The translations under genes and the position numbers were made by a program. From Corynebacterium gerontici (GTDB taxonomy: Bacteria; Actinomycetota; Actinomycetes; Mycobacteriales; Mycobacteriaceae), in NCBI RefSeq assembly GCF_003813985.1, contig NZ_CP033897.1, positions 2,046,001-2,110,000 on the forward strand: DNA of 64,000 nt. The letters are read 5' to 3'. Under the pieces are notes generated by a model. It ran no database searches. It was not told where the DNA came from and saw only the letters and a list, made by a program, of their open reading frames with translations. Below, in pieces: positions 46,489 through 55,388 of this stretch (the stretch's first letter is position 1; every line of letters starts with the position of its first letter).

Positions 46489-47094
46489 CTAGAACATGCT
46501 GCTGCCAAGTTGGTACAGCACTGGCAGCAACCCGAGCACGAAGAACGCGGGCAGAAAACAGACGGTCAGCGGCATGGCGATGAAGACTCCTGCGCGCTCT
46601 GCGCTCGCCACCGCGTGCGCTTCGGCGCCCTGCTGGAGCTGTTGGGCGATGCCCTTAAGCCCCGATTCCATGGATGCCCCGCTGTTGCTGGATGTTTGCC
46701 CGATGGCGCTGATACCTTCGAGCCCCTGGACGTTGGCGATGGGCGCCCACGCCTGTTGAGCTGAAATTCCCATGTGCAACATGGTGGCTGTTTGTTCCCA
46801 CGCTCTTGCGGTGCTGGCAGTGGCGCTTTCCGCCACCGCCGTCACTGCTGCTGCGGGATTGAGCCCGGCTTGTACGCAAGCCACGTACAGTTCCAGGTCA
46901 CCCGCAAGCTCGTGCGGATCAACGCTTGATCCAGCAGCAAACTTTTGCAGCAGCGAACGCGCCCAGGGTGGTGGTTCACGGGCGCGAATCCGATGCACGG
47001 CGCCCGTGTCCGTAGCCCCATGGATACGTGCGCTGATGCCGATTCCACCAGGCCACGATGCGACGGCCAGACAGATCAGAGCCAGAATGGTCAT
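46489..47094 (-). CDS. tadC: Tad pilus inner-membrane protein TadC
   Basis: 201 aa type II secretion F-domain protein. It has an N-terminal membrane segment, a helical domain (GDLELYVACVQAGLNPAAAVTAVA; QTSSNSGASMESGLKGIAQQL) and a C-terminal pair of membrane segments (FIAMPLTVCFLPAFFVLGLLPVL). ATG overlaps the tadB stop (ATGA). Equivalent to Rv3657c. It would form the pilus assembly platform with TadB. Confidence 0.86.
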   Translation of the reverse strand: MTILALICLAVASWPGGIGISARIHGATDTGAVHRIRAREPPPWARSLLQKFAAGSSVDPHELAGDLELYVACVQAGLNPAAAVTAVAESATASTARAWEQTATMLHMGISAQQAWAPIANVQGLEGISAIGQTSSNSGASMESGLKGIAQQLQQGAEAHAVASAERAGVFIAMPLTVCFLPAFFVLGLLPVLYQLGSSMF

Positions 47095-47882
47095 GATGTT
47101 GCACCCCTGATGATTCTTTGGGTCCACAGCAGCCCACTGCTGATCAATACGATGCCGATAAGCAGCATGCAGTTTCCGATGAAGCTGCTCACCAGTAGCT
47201 GCGGAACGTTCACGCCCATCGCTGCGCCTAAGAGCATCCCCACTAGTGGCAGTGCGCAGAGGATCGCAGCGGTGGCCTTCGGCCCTTGCATTGCCGCGTT
47301 GGTGCGCTGGCGATGGTGCAGGCGGGCTCGTAGTTGTCGTTCGGCATTTTCCAGCAGGGGTGCCATGGCGATGCCGTGGCGTTCTGCAATTCGCCAACAA
47401 TGTGCCACGGTGCGAAGGTCCGGCATCTGTTCGCAGTAGTGCTCTAATTGAGCACTGGCGCCACCGCCGGTGTGCAGGCTACGAGCCGCTGCCGCGAATG
47501 CTGTGGCGGCTGGTTCGTATTGATGTTGTTGCGCAGCATGTTCGAGGCAATCTCCAAGGCTGGCTCCGCAGCGAAGTTCGCTGACGCACATGCCCAGCAT
47601 TTTCGATAACGTTTGGCGCTGTTGCTGCTGCCTGCGCTCCTTCTGCATGTCTCGGAATACTTTCCACCCGGCTGCGAGCAACACGAGCGCGCTAGCGAAC
47701 AACAACACATAGCGGGCGAGCAGCGGCGCGACCAGCAGCACTGCACCAACTAGGACGAAGCGGGCTGATGTGGAGCTGGACTTCCTGCGCTGTATTCGCC
47801 TTACAGGTGCCGGAGGAACCCATGCCGAAGCCAACACGATCACGATTAGCGGTGCTAGCTCGCCGATGAAACTTTGCCTCAT
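47091..47882 (-). CDS. tadB: Tad pilus inner-membrane protein TadB
   Basis: 263 aa. N-terminal and central membrane segments, an F-domain with LGMCVSELRCGASLGDCLEHAA and CWRIAERHGIAMAPLLENAE, and C-terminal membrane segments. ATG at 47882 overlaps the tadA stop by 4 bp. Equivalent to Rv3658c. Confidence 0.86.
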   Translation of the reverse strand: MRQSFIGELAPLIVIVLASAWVPPAPVRRIQRRKSSSTSARFVLVGAVLLVAPLLARYVLLFASALVLLAAGWKVFRDMQKERRQQQQRQTLSKMLGMCVSELRCGASLGDCLEHAAQQHQYEPAATAFAAAARSLHTGGGASAQLEHYCEQMPDLRTVAHCWRIAERHGIAMAPLLENAERQLRARLHHRQRTNAAMQGPKATAAILCALPLVGMLLGAAMGVNVPQLLVSSFIGNCMLLIGIVLISSGLLWTQRIIRGATS

Positions 47883-49006
47883 TGCTGCCCCCAATCCACG
47901 TCACATTGCCCGTTGCTTCGGGCATCCCACAGCAACTCCACCTCCACGGGGTTGCCCCGCAACACACCTATTTGATGGAGTGTTCTTCCGCTGCTGCTTC
48001 GCTTCATCGCCAACAGCACAGGTGCCGCAGCGGCAAGCTGGGAATGCAGCGCGTGTTGCTGCAAACCACCGAGCGCCGCTAGTGCTTCAACGCGCGCCAC
48101 CGCCTCAACAACGGTGTTGGCATGCAAGGTGCCAGCGCATCCTTCGTGGCCGGTATTCAATGCGGCCAAGAGGTCCACCACTTCGGCACCTCGGATTTCT
48201 CCTAGCACAATTCGGTCCGGCCGCATGCGCAAGGATTGCCGAAGCAAATCAGCCATGCTGATCGCCCCTTTGCCCTCCACATTTTCGGTTCTGCTGAGCA
48301 GCGAGATGGCGTGGGGGTGATTGGGTTTGAGTTCTGCTGTGTCTTCGATGCAGATGATGCGCTCATGCTCGTGCACTTGGCTGAGCAGCGCACTCAGCAG
48401 CGTGGTTTTCCCACTGCCGGTTCCTCCGATGATGAGCACCGATTTTCTTGCCGCCACGAGGTTGCGAAGGCAGTCCGCCACGGAGGTATCAAAGGTGCCG
48501 CTGCGCTGCAACTGATCGATGCTGGTGGTTGCCTGGCGTAACACGCGAAGTGAAATGCAGGTGCCGGATTCACTGGGCGGGCTCAACATTGCGTGCACTC
48601 TGAGTGCGGTGCCGTCTTGGCGTTGGAGGCGTCCGTCGGCAAAGCATTGGGCGTCGTCAAGCCTGCGCCCCGACGCAACGAGCAAGCGGGTGGCGAGTTT
48701 GCGCACTTCGGCGTCAGAACCGAAGGTCACAGCAGCCCGTTCCAAACCCCGCCCCCGGTCAAACCACACTCCGTGAACGCCATTGACCAGCACATCGGTC
48801 ACGCCTTCAATCGCAAGGACAGACTCGAGCCTGCCCACCCCCTGGGATTCGTGGCGCAATTGGCGCAAAATGTTGATTACCTCCACGTCGCTCATGACGC
48901 CACCGGAGACTTCGCGAACCATCTGCGCACGCTGCGTCTCATTCGTGTCTGGTGTTTGGGCAAGCTTGCGCTGGACTGCTTCGATGAGTGCGTCTCGCTG
49001 CATCAT
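47879..49006 (-). CDS. tadA: Tad pilus assembly ATPase TadA/CpaF
   Basis: 375 aa secretion ATPase. Walker A IIGGTGSGKTTLLS, Asp box ICIEDTAEL, Walker B RIVLGEIRGAE, His box TGHEGCAGTLHA. N-terminal domain about 1-150. Powers pilus extension, and retraction in Tad systems. ATG overlaps the upstream CpaE-like gene stop (ATGA). Equivalent to Rv3659c. Confidence 0.93.
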   Translation of the reverse strand: MMQRDALIEAVQRKLAQTPDTNETQRAQMVREVSGGVMSDVEVINILRQLRHESQGVGRLESVLAIEGVTDVLVNGVHGVWFDRGRGLERAAVTFGSDAEVRKLATRLLVASGRRLDDAQCFADGRLQRQDGTALRVHAMLSPPSESGTCISLRVLRQATTSIDQLQRSGTFDTSVADCLRNLVAARKSVLIIGGTGSGKTTLLSALLSQVHEHERIICIEDTAELKPNHPHAISLLSRTENVEGKGAISMADLLRQSLRMRPDRIVLGEIRGAEVVDLLAALNTGHEGCAGTLHANTVVEAVARVEALAALGGLQQHALHSQLAAAAPVLLAMKRSSSGRTLHQIGVLRGNPVEVELLWDARSNGQCDVDWGQQ

Positions 49007-50025
49007 GCTGCCTCGATTGCTTGCAGCAGATTCATTGCGGTGCGCCGCAGCGTCTTGGGCACCGCAATGAGGCCCTCAAGTTCCATCATCTTGCTCAGTC
49101 GCGACATGTTGGGTAGCTCAGCGACAATGCGGACCCCGCTGATGTTCTCTGCCTCCTCACAATCCAGCCCGGACCACGTCCGATGCCGTAAGACGCCCAC
49201 GCTCAGCACGTGCCGCTGCTGCAACTGCCGCTGCAATTCCGCCGCTGCCGCCGCTGCGCGCACTTCTGCGGGAATGACCACCACCGCCACATCGACTACT
49301 TCAAGGGCGGCATGGGCAAGTTCGCTGCCCAGTCGGGCATCAATCACCACGTCCATGGATCCGAGCAGGGCGCGGGTGGCTGCTTGCAATTTCTCGGCGT
49401 GCAAGCAGCGTTCACCTCCCCGCGCTGCCGTCAGCACGGGAACCCCATTGAGGCTGTGAGGAAGCGCCCGCGCGAGTTCTTCACCGGAGACTCCCGCAAC
49501 GTCGCCACCGAGGTCATTCCACCGAAGTCCTGGCTGATCTTCGATGCCGAGGGCAAGATCGCAACCGCCTGAGTAAGGATCGGCATCAATGAGCACCGCT
49601 CCCGCGATTTCGTGCGCAAGGCCAGCCGCCAGCGTGGTGCTACCAGCGCCGCCTGCTGCGCCGCAGACCATGATGGCAGTGTGTTCACCTGGCGGAGGCT
49701 CATCTTCGCGCCCGATCAGTTCCAACAGCTCGGGGGCCTGAGCAGGCAGGAGCATGGCAGCCTCGGCGTGAATTTCCATGGCAAGCTGCCAATCCACCGG
49801 CCCTGGTTCGGCACTCAATAACACCGCGCGGTGGGTGGGCAGTTTAGCTACATGGTGCGCCGTGGTGGCGTCGACAAGCACTGCGGCAGCTTTGGGTGCA
49901 ATGCGGGTGATCTCTCGCGGATCGGCGGTGCTGATGACTTCCCGGCCGCTTGCTGCTGCCACATGGCTTGCTTCGGAGTGCAGGGTGGGGTCGGTGATGG
50001 CGATGAGCACTGCTTGTTGCTTCAT
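49003..50025 (-). CDS. CpaE-like MinD-family protein (Ssd type)
   Basis: 340 aa. A receiver-like N-terminal domain (about 1-110), then a deviant Walker A VCGAAGGAGSTTLAAGLA, VLIDADPYSGG and VVIDARLG. It is the actinobacterial CpaE homolog (Rv3660c, called Ssd) thought to position Tad machinery or septum. First gene of the Tad operon; no good SD precedes the ATG. Confidence 0.88.
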   Translation of the reverse strand: MKQQAVLIAITDPTLHSEASHVAAASGREVISTADPREITRIAPKAAAVLVDATTAHHVAKLPTHRAVLLSAEPGPVDWQLAMEIHAEAAMLLPAQAPELLELIGREDEPPPGEHTAIMVCGAAGGAGSTTLAAGLAHEIAGAVLIDADPYSGGCDLALGIEDQPGLRWNDLGGDVAGVSGEELARALPHSLNGVPVLTAARGGERCLHAEKLQAATRALLGSMDVVIDARLGSELAHAALEVVDVAVVVIPAEVRAAAAAAELQRQLQQRHVLSVGVLRHRTWSGLDCEEAENISGVRIVAELPNMSRLSKMMELEGLIAVPKTLRRTAMNLLQAIEAA

Positions 50026-50245
50026 GCCACGAGTATGAAATTGCCCCACCTTCCCGTCGAACGCACATCTGCAGCCCTGTGGATAGCCTCCGGCGCGCGG
50101 CGCGAACCACGCCAACTCTGTGGAAAACTCACCCCAGGTTTCACTTGCGTCACACCAAAGGCTGGCATGGCGCACTGCTACGGCAAACTGCCCCGCACCT
50201 TCCCCCTGCACAAGCACCGCGCCACCCCGTATGCTTAGAGCCATT
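50026..50245. other. Divergent region between the Tad operon and the HAD gene
   Basis: 220 bp holding the Tad operon promoter and the HAD gene promoter (TATGCT 10 nt before the ATG). In C. glutamicum and mycobacteria this gap carries 6C RNA; here no hairpin with a loop of six C is visible, and the longest C run is five. Confidence 0.5.
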
Positions 50246-51067
50246 ATGAGCACCAAGAACCCGCAGCACACCGGCCAGCACCCGGCGTGCATCGCGGCGT
50301 TTTTCGATCTTGACAAGACCATCATCGCCACCTCCTCCGCCCTGGCGTATGGCAAGGAATTCCTCCAATCGGGACTCATCAGCCCCGCGGACGCCCTCCA
50401 AATGAGCATGGCCAAAGCCACCTACATGTTCAGCGGCCACACCTCCCAGCAGCTCGATGCCACCCGAGATCAGCTCACCCACATGGCTACCGGCTGGGAT
50501 GAGCAGCAAATTCGCGACATCGCCGCAGACACCATGCACAGCATCATCCGCCCCACGATTTACGCGGAGGCCAGGCAGCTCATCGAGGAGCACCAGGCGG
50601 CCGGGCATGAGGTGGTGATCATTTCTGCTTCGGCAAGAATTCTGGTGGAGCCCATCGCACGAGAACTCGGCATTGAACACGTCATCGCCAGCGAGCTGGA
50701 GGTGCAGGACGGAAAATTTACCGGTGAGCTGCTGTTTTATTGCAAGGGTGGCGCGAAGGCGAAGGCGCTGGCGCGTAGGGCGCGTGAGCGCAATTACGAG
50801 CTCAAGGAGTCCTTTGCCTACTCAGATTCCTTCAATGATGTGCCGATGCTCGATGCGGTTGGCCATCCCGTGGCCGTCAACCCGGATCGAGCCATGAAAA
50901 AGCACGCGCTTGAGCATGGCTGGGAGGTGCGCACCTTCAACAATCCTGTCCCGCTGTTTCGCCCACCCACGAAGAAGGACGTGACCACCGCTACGGGAGT
51001 CGCCGCCGCTGTGGCCGGTATCGCTGGCCTTTGGTGGGCTTTTCGACGCCCCCGCGAAGAACCCTAA
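50246..51067 (+). CDS. HAD-IB family hydrolase
   Basis: 273 aa phosphatase of the SerB-like HAD subfamily IB. Nucleophile motif FFDLDKTII, motif II VVIISASAR, Lys in CKGGAKAKAL, motif IV YSDSFNDVPML. A C-terminal membrane segment (VAAAVAGIAGLWWAF) and basic tail suggest membrane attachment, as in Rv3661. The substrate is unknown (phosphoserine or a lysophospholipid head are options). A near copy of the 12-mer lies at its end (AFRR). Confidence 0.88.
   Translation: MSTKNPQHTGQHPACIAAFFDLDKTIIATSSALAYGKEFLQSGLISPADALQMSMAKATYMFSGHTSQQLDATRDQLTHMATGWDEQQIRDIAADTMHSIIRPTIYAEARQLIEEHQAAGHEVVIISASARILVEPIARELGIEHVIASELEVQDGKFTGELLFYCKGGAKAKALARRARERNYELKESFAYSDSFNDVPMLDAVGHPVAVNPDRAMKKHALEHGWEVRTFNNPVPLFRPPTKKDVTTATGVAAAVAGIAGLWWAFRRPREEP
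51037..51048 (+). repeat. 12-mer repeat, one mismatch (GGCTTTTCGACG)
   Basis: 11 of 12 match near the 3' end of the HAD gene; the only copy read in the AFRR frame. The 3' flank is CCCCCGCGA. Confidence 0.65.
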
Positions 51068-51738
51068 CCCGTTTGCGCCGCCACAGCCGCGATGCCTTCG
51101 GCTTCCTTCGCACCTCCTTCGAAGGCTTCGCAGGTAAACGCGATCCAATTCGCCATGGCATCGGTGCTGTCCAGGGCGTCGCGCACTAGTGCGGCGCATT
51201 GCTTCTGGCGCCTGTAGTAGTAGGGCTCCGGGACGCACAAGCCTCGGGGATCAAAGCCGAACGCAATCGCAGCGGCACGGGCGGCCACCAGGCCAAGCAG
51301 CAATGATCGTTGTCCGAACATCTCCTGTCCAGCAATGGCGGCCATCGCCACCGCCGGAATCACGCCCGGATGCGGCTGTTTACTTAGCACTGCAGCAAGT
51401 GACTGCGCTGCCTCAGATTTTCCTTCCGCCGGGCGTCCACTGCCACCCGCGAGCACATCGATGCGTGCGAGCACCTGAAGCGGTGCTCGCCGAAGCGTTC
51501 TGGCAGTAGTATCCACGCTTTCAGGAGCTAAAACGCTGTAAGCCTTCAGGCAGATTGATTGATCCTCGCCGGTGAGCATCGAGGCTGACTTAGCTCCACG
51601 AACTGCAGACTCGGAGCTCGTGATGGCCACTTTGCGCAGGTTCACTGGCCTGCGATGCACCGCTTCAATGGCGTTGGTGGCGCGTTCCAGGGCAGGCTGC
51701 ACGGTGGGGTTTTGAGCAAGGTGTTCAAGCAGAGCCAT
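51064..51738 (-). CDS. Degenerate Fic-fold protein (Rv3662c-like)
   Basis: 224 aa. The helical pattern AIEAVHRRPVNLRKVAITSSESAVRGAKSAS, APLQVLARIDVLAGG and the region AVAMAAIAGQEMFGQRSLLLGLVAARAAAI aligns from memory with actinobacterial Fic-like proteins (often mislabelled oxidoreductase), whose HPFxxGNGR loop sits at this place. Here the His and GNGR are gone, so AMPylation is unlikely. Overlaps the HAD gene end by 4 bp, convergently. Function unknown. Confidence 0.65.
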   Translation of the reverse strand: MALLEHLAQNPTVQPALERATNAIEAVHRRPVNLRKVAITSSESAVRGAKSASMLTGEDQSICLKAYSVLAPESVDTTARTLRRAPLQVLARIDVLAGGSGRPAEGKSEAAQSLAAVLSKQPHPGVIPAVAMAAIAGQEMFGQRSLLLGLVAARAAAIAFGFDPRGLCVPEPYYYRRQKQCAALVRDALDSTDAMANWIAFTCEAFEGGAKEAEGIAAVAAQTG

Positions 51739-51847
51739 GAAGAATATTCTAAGAATGTGTGCCAACTTCGCGTTAGCGGGCAATTCGTGGCACCATATTG
51801 AGTAACTACGTAGTATTTTCTCTAATTGATCGTGAAGGGACATTCCC

Positions 51848-52348
51848 GTGAGCAAGGACAGTGGCTTTTACACCGAGGGTGCCGAGACTTTCGAGGCGCA
51901 AGTACATTCGATTCCGCTCAGCGACGTCGATTCGGTGAGCAAGGATTCCATCGGCGGTCTGGTTTCGCAGGCAACTGCCCAGATGTCCTCGCTGTTCCGC
52001 TCTGAAGTCGAGCTCGCCAAGACTGAGCTGGCAGCAGAGGCGAAGAAGGGCGCCATCGGCGGTGGCCTCTTCGGTGTTGCTGGCACGCTTGCCCTGTACA
52101 GCTCCTTCTTCTTTTTCTTCTTCCTAGCCGAACTGCTTTCCCAGTGGCTGGACCGCTGGGCGGCGTTCCTCATCGTTTTCATCATCATGGTGGCTCTCGC
52201 TGGCTTGTTGGCGCTGTTTGGCTACCGCAAGGTAAAGAAGATTGGTGCACCGAAGAAGACCATCGAGTCTGTTGGAGAACTCAAGACCCTGGTGCCGGGC
52301 AAAGCAAGCGAAAAGCAAGACTCCAAAACCCGCGGCATGTACAGCTAA
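51848..52348 (+). CDS. Phage holin family protein (DUF1469/Holin_3_6)
   Basis: 166 aa. Soluble N-terminus, a helix with SLFRSEVELAKTELAAEAKKG (the conserved DUF1469 segment), then two membrane segments (about 73-100, including six consecutive Phe, and 105-127), and a basic C-terminal tail. GTG start with AAGGGA. Despite the name this is a chromosomal actinobacterial membrane protein, not a phage holin. Role unknown. Confidence 0.85.
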   Translation: MSKDSGFYTEGAETFEAQVHSIPLSDVDSVSKDSIGGLVSQATAQMSSLFRSEVELAKTELAAEAKKGAIGGGLFGVAGTLALYSSFFFFFFLAELLSQWLDRWAAFLIVFIIMVALAGLLALFGYRKVKKIGAPKKTIESVGELKTLVPGKASEKQDSKTRGMYS

Positions 52349-52427
52349 CACCGCATGTAGATTTCACGCCCCGCTGTCCCACGCTTGTGGGATAGGCGGG
52401 GTGTTCGATCTTTTGAAGGTAACAACC

Positions 52428-53384
52428 TTGAGTTCTGATCCGCAGATTCAACAACTGCCCAGCCCAGCGAAGCGTCGCCGCAGGCAGCTTTCCCCGAATG
52501 TCGTGGCATTCGAGGGAGACTTTCAGCACCAAATGCTGCACACCCGCGGCGTGCGTTTACACGCCGTCACCGCCGGCGAATCCCACCATCCCCTCATCGT
52601 GCTGCTGCATGATTCTTTTGGCGGCTGGTTTGATTTCCGGCACGCCATTGCTCCCTTGGCACGATTGGGATTCCACGTTGCCGCCATCGATCTGCGCGGC
52701 TACGGCATGTCCGATAAACCCCCGCAGGGCTACAACCACCGCGAGGCCGTCGGCGACGTGGTCGGCTGCATCAGCACCCTGGGGCACCAGCGCGCACATC
52801 TGCTCGGCATCGGCGCAGGCGCCTCCATTGCGTGGCTCGTCGCCGCCCACCATCAGGATCGAGTACTCAGCGTGATGAGTTCGGGGGCGCTCCACCCACT
52901 CGATATGCGCCGCGCTATTCTGACAAGCCCGTGGAACTTCAGCAATCTCGTGGCGATGACGACCGCCTTTCGACTTCCCAGGCTGCTATCGAAGCAGGCA
53001 TGGGCGTGGCGCGAACGCATGATCGCCAGGGACCTGCGCAATAACACCTCCCTGGAGTTCCAGCAGTCTCAAGCGTTTCAAGACGAACTCCAACTTCGCT
53101 TCGCCGCGATGTCCATCCAATCCACTTTTACGCCTGTAGCGAAGACGTCTCGGTACGTGGTGAATGTGCCGCCGGTGCGCTGGGCAAAGGAAAAAGTCAC
53201 AGCTCCTGCGCATATCTTTGCTGACGCTTCAGCCACGTCACGCAGCATGGTCCAACGTGGCGCTGCCCGCTGCCAAGGCCCCTTTTCCACGGAGCGTATC
53301 CCCGGCACTCGCCAGCGCCCGCACATCGAGCAGCCAGTGGCGTTTGCGCACAGCGTCGCGCGCTTCGCAAAAGCAATCGGCTAG
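52428..53384 (+). CDS. Alpha/beta hydrolase (EphE-like)
   Basis: 318 aa. Oxyanion region LLHDSFGGWFDF, AIDLRGYGMSDKPPQGYN, and the nucleophile-elbow position LLGIGAGASIAWLVA, where the usual Gly-x-Ser/Asp-x-Gly has Gly instead of a clear nucleophile (GIGAG). The catalytic set is therefore uncertain. TTG start chosen because GAAGG lies 8 nt upstream; a GTG at 52401 is the alternative. Same position as Rv3670 in mycobacteria. Confidence 0.75.
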   Translation: MSSDPQIQQLPSPAKRRRRQLSPNVVAFEGDFQHQMLHTRGVRLHAVTAGESHHPLIVLLHDSFGGWFDFRHAIAPLARLGFHVAAIDLRGYGMSDKPPQGYNHREAVGDVVGCISTLGHQRAHLLGIGAGASIAWLVAAHHQDRVLSVMSSGALHPLDMRRAILTSPWNFSNLVAMTTAFRLPRLLSKQAWAWRERMIARDLRNNTSLEFQQSQAFQDELQLRFAAMSIQSTFTPVAKTSRYVVNVPPVRWAKEKVTAPAHIFADASATSRSMVQRGAARCQGPFSTERIPGTRQRPHIEQPVAFAHSVARFAKAIG

Positions 53385-53406
53385 TGGCCCACGCCCCCGT
53401 GCGCCG

Positions 53407-54600
53407 CTAGTGAGCCACACATTCCCGGGTATCAACGGGCTCGTTCAACTGGCGTACATCACCAATGGCGTCTTGCACCTGCTGGGCGGTCAGGGCGTAG
53501 CCGATATCCGATGAATCAACGGAAGCCCCGAAGACAACGCCGAGGACATCGCCGTTGGCGTTGACAAGCGGACCACCAGAGTTACCCTGGCGGATATTGC
53601 CGCGAACGGTGTAGGCCTCGCGCTCAACCCGCCCATCTGCGTAGATGTTAGGCCCGGAAATGGTGATCCTGTCATTGATACGCGCAGGTGAAGCAGTGTA
53701 GGGACCCGATTGGGGGAAGCCCAGAACAATCGCGTCGTCGCCGGTATGGGCTGGCTGTGGTGCCCACTGCAGAGGGGGAACATCAAGCGATTGGGTGGAC
53801 AACACGGCAATGTCTAGCTCAGGGTTGTAGTAGACCACCTGCGCTTCTTTGAGCCCAAGCACGGTATCCAAGCTCACAGTCTGCGTGCCAGCCACAACGT
53901 GCGCATTAGTAATCACGTGTTGATCATCAACCGCGAAACCGGAGCCCATGAGCCGACGGGCACAGGATTGAGATTCGCCTAGCACATGGATCACCGAGGG
54001 TCGCAGACGCTGCATCAATGCTTCATCTTTGACCTGGATATTCGGCGCCTCCACGCTCGGCTGCGTGCCGTGGGTGAAAGGCGACACCAAAGGCGGCAGG
54101 CCGGACTCGTTGAGCATGGCGGAAATCTTGCTGGGCAGAGCCTTCACCGGAGCTGGTGCCATGGCATCCACGTTGCCGAGGATCTTCGATTCCTGGATGC
54201 CCTTGGGCAGTTGACCACGCAGGCCGGAGGCCACCGGGATGGACACCAGCCACAACACCAGCAGCACGGCAAGCGTTTGGAAGCAGGCGCCGATGAGCGA
54301 ATCCAACCAGCGCACACGTTTCCAAAGCAGACCATCGCGCAGCGCCGCCCCAATTGCCGCACCCGCCATGTTGCCCGCGCCTACGAGCAGCACCAGCACT
54401 CCGAGCGCGAGGATGAATCGCAGAGCTTGGGACTCGCTGATTTGCATCATGAGCGGCGCGAGTGCTGCCCCGCAGATAAGGCCAGCGACAACGCCGACGG
54501 TGGAAAGCACCGCAGAGACGGCCCCCTGGCGCCACCCTGCAAAAAAGGCGATCAGCAAGATGAGCACAATTGTGAGATCAACCAGTAGCCCAAGGCTCAC
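53407..54600 (-). CDS. marP: MarP-family membrane serine protease
   Basis: 397 aa. Four N-terminal membrane segments of the CvpA type (about 1-125), a linker, then a periplasm-side trypsin-like domain with His in TNAHVV, Asp in ELDIAVL and Ser in RQGNSGGPL. Two Cys (QSCARR and DTRECVAH) could form the redox-switch disulfide known for Rv3671c, which is needed for acid resistance. GTG start overlaps the Nudix stop. Confidence 0.92.
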   Translation of the reverse strand: MSLGLLVDLTIVLILLIAFFAGWRQGAVSAVLSTVGVVAGLICGAALAPLMMQISESQALRFILALGVLVLLVGAGNMAGAAIGAALRDGLLWKRVRWLDSLIGACFQTLAVLLVLWLVSIPVASGLRGQLPKGIQESKILGNVDAMAPAPVKALPSKISAMLNESGLPPLVSPFTHGTQPSVEAPNIQVKDEALMQRLRPSVIHVLGESQSCARRLMGSGFAVDDQHVITNAHVVAGTQTVSLDTVLGLKEAQVVYYNPELDIAVLSTQSLDVPPLQWAPQPAHTGDDAIVLGFPQSGPYTASPARINDRITISGPNIYADGRVEREAYTVRGNIRQGNSGGPLVNANGDVLGVVFGASVDSSDIGYALTAQQVQDAIGDVRQLNEPVDTRECVAH

Positions 54601-55388
54601 GTGCGCGGCTTCCTTTCCGGTAATGGCTCACGGATGGCTTCGTTGTTTCTCGAAGCGGCCAAAGTATCCACAAGATCGTAGTGCCTGTGGCGTTCCCATT
54701 CGCGTTCCCATCCCGCTTGTCGAATGATTGCATCCAGCAAGCCACCGGTAAAACCCCAAATGATGTAGCCGTTGAGGCGAAACGCAGGGCCTGACCAACC
54801 GCTGCGTGCCACCGTCAGGCGGTTTTCCGGTGCCAGCAATTCCGCTAGTGGCACGCTGGCAACTGCGTCTGCTTCACCGGGGTCAACCACGCCCACCGGC
54901 GAGGGGGTATGCCAGTGGCCGAGGATCGGGTGAACCGGATAGCCGGTGGCGCGGATGTGCACTTCTGGCAATTGAGCTAAGGGGGTGACGTTGTGCCTAT
55001 CCAGGCCGGTTTCCTCCCATGCTTCACGCAGGGCGCAGTCCACTGCGTTGCGGTCCGTGGGGTCTCTGCGCCCGCCGGGGAATGCCATTTGCCCCGAGTG
55101 GGACCGCAAACGCGGCGAGCGGTGCGTGAGCAACACCGCGGCATCGTTGGGCAGTTCTGCCGAGGTCTCTGCGCCAGCGAAGAGCATGAGCACAGAGGCT
55201 TGGCGGGTCCGGTCGATTCCGGTGTCGGGAGTGAGGGCCCTGCGCAGGGGTTCGTTCATGGCGCCGGCGCGCACATCTCCGACGAGCTGGCGCATCCAAA
55301 GCGGGGCGCGTTCGGGCAGCAGTTCTGTGTTCTCGCCTGGGGAATCCGGTTTGAGGTCGCGACCCAGTGGCGTGGCGTCTGGCGTCAT
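54597..55388 (-). CDS. Nudix hydrolase, CoA pyrophosphatase type
   Basis: 263 aa. HSGQMAFPGGRRDPTDRN leads into the Nudix core ALREAWEETGL; the LLTHRSPRLRSHSGQMAFPGG block is the NuCoA signature. The first Nudix Glu position is Asp-rich (RRDPTD), as in this subfamily. Overlaps tlpA and marP genes by 4 bp on each side, so it is a coupled operon (Rv3674c-Rv3671c order). Confidence 0.88.
   Translation of the reverse strand: MTPDATPLGRDLKPDSPGENTELLPERAPLWMRQLVGDVRAGAMNEPLRRALTPDTGIDRTRQASVLMLFAGAETSAELPNDAAVLLTHRSPRLRSHSGQMAFPGGRRDPTDRNAVDCALREAWEETGLDRHNVTPLAQLPEVHIRATGYPVHPILGHWHTPSPVGVVDPGEADAVASVPLAELLAPENRLTVARSGWSGPAFRLNGYIIWGFTGGLLDAIIRQAGWEREWERHRHYDLVDTLAASRNNEAIREPLPERKPRT

Noticed and set aside
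50026..50245. 6C RNA at its syntenic position beside the HAD gene
   Set aside because: No pair of hairpins with loops of six or more C; the longest C run is five.
51848..52348. Prophage holin gene implying a prophage
   Set aside because: It is the chromosomal DUF1469 type, flanked by conserved core genes and without lysis or structural phage genes.
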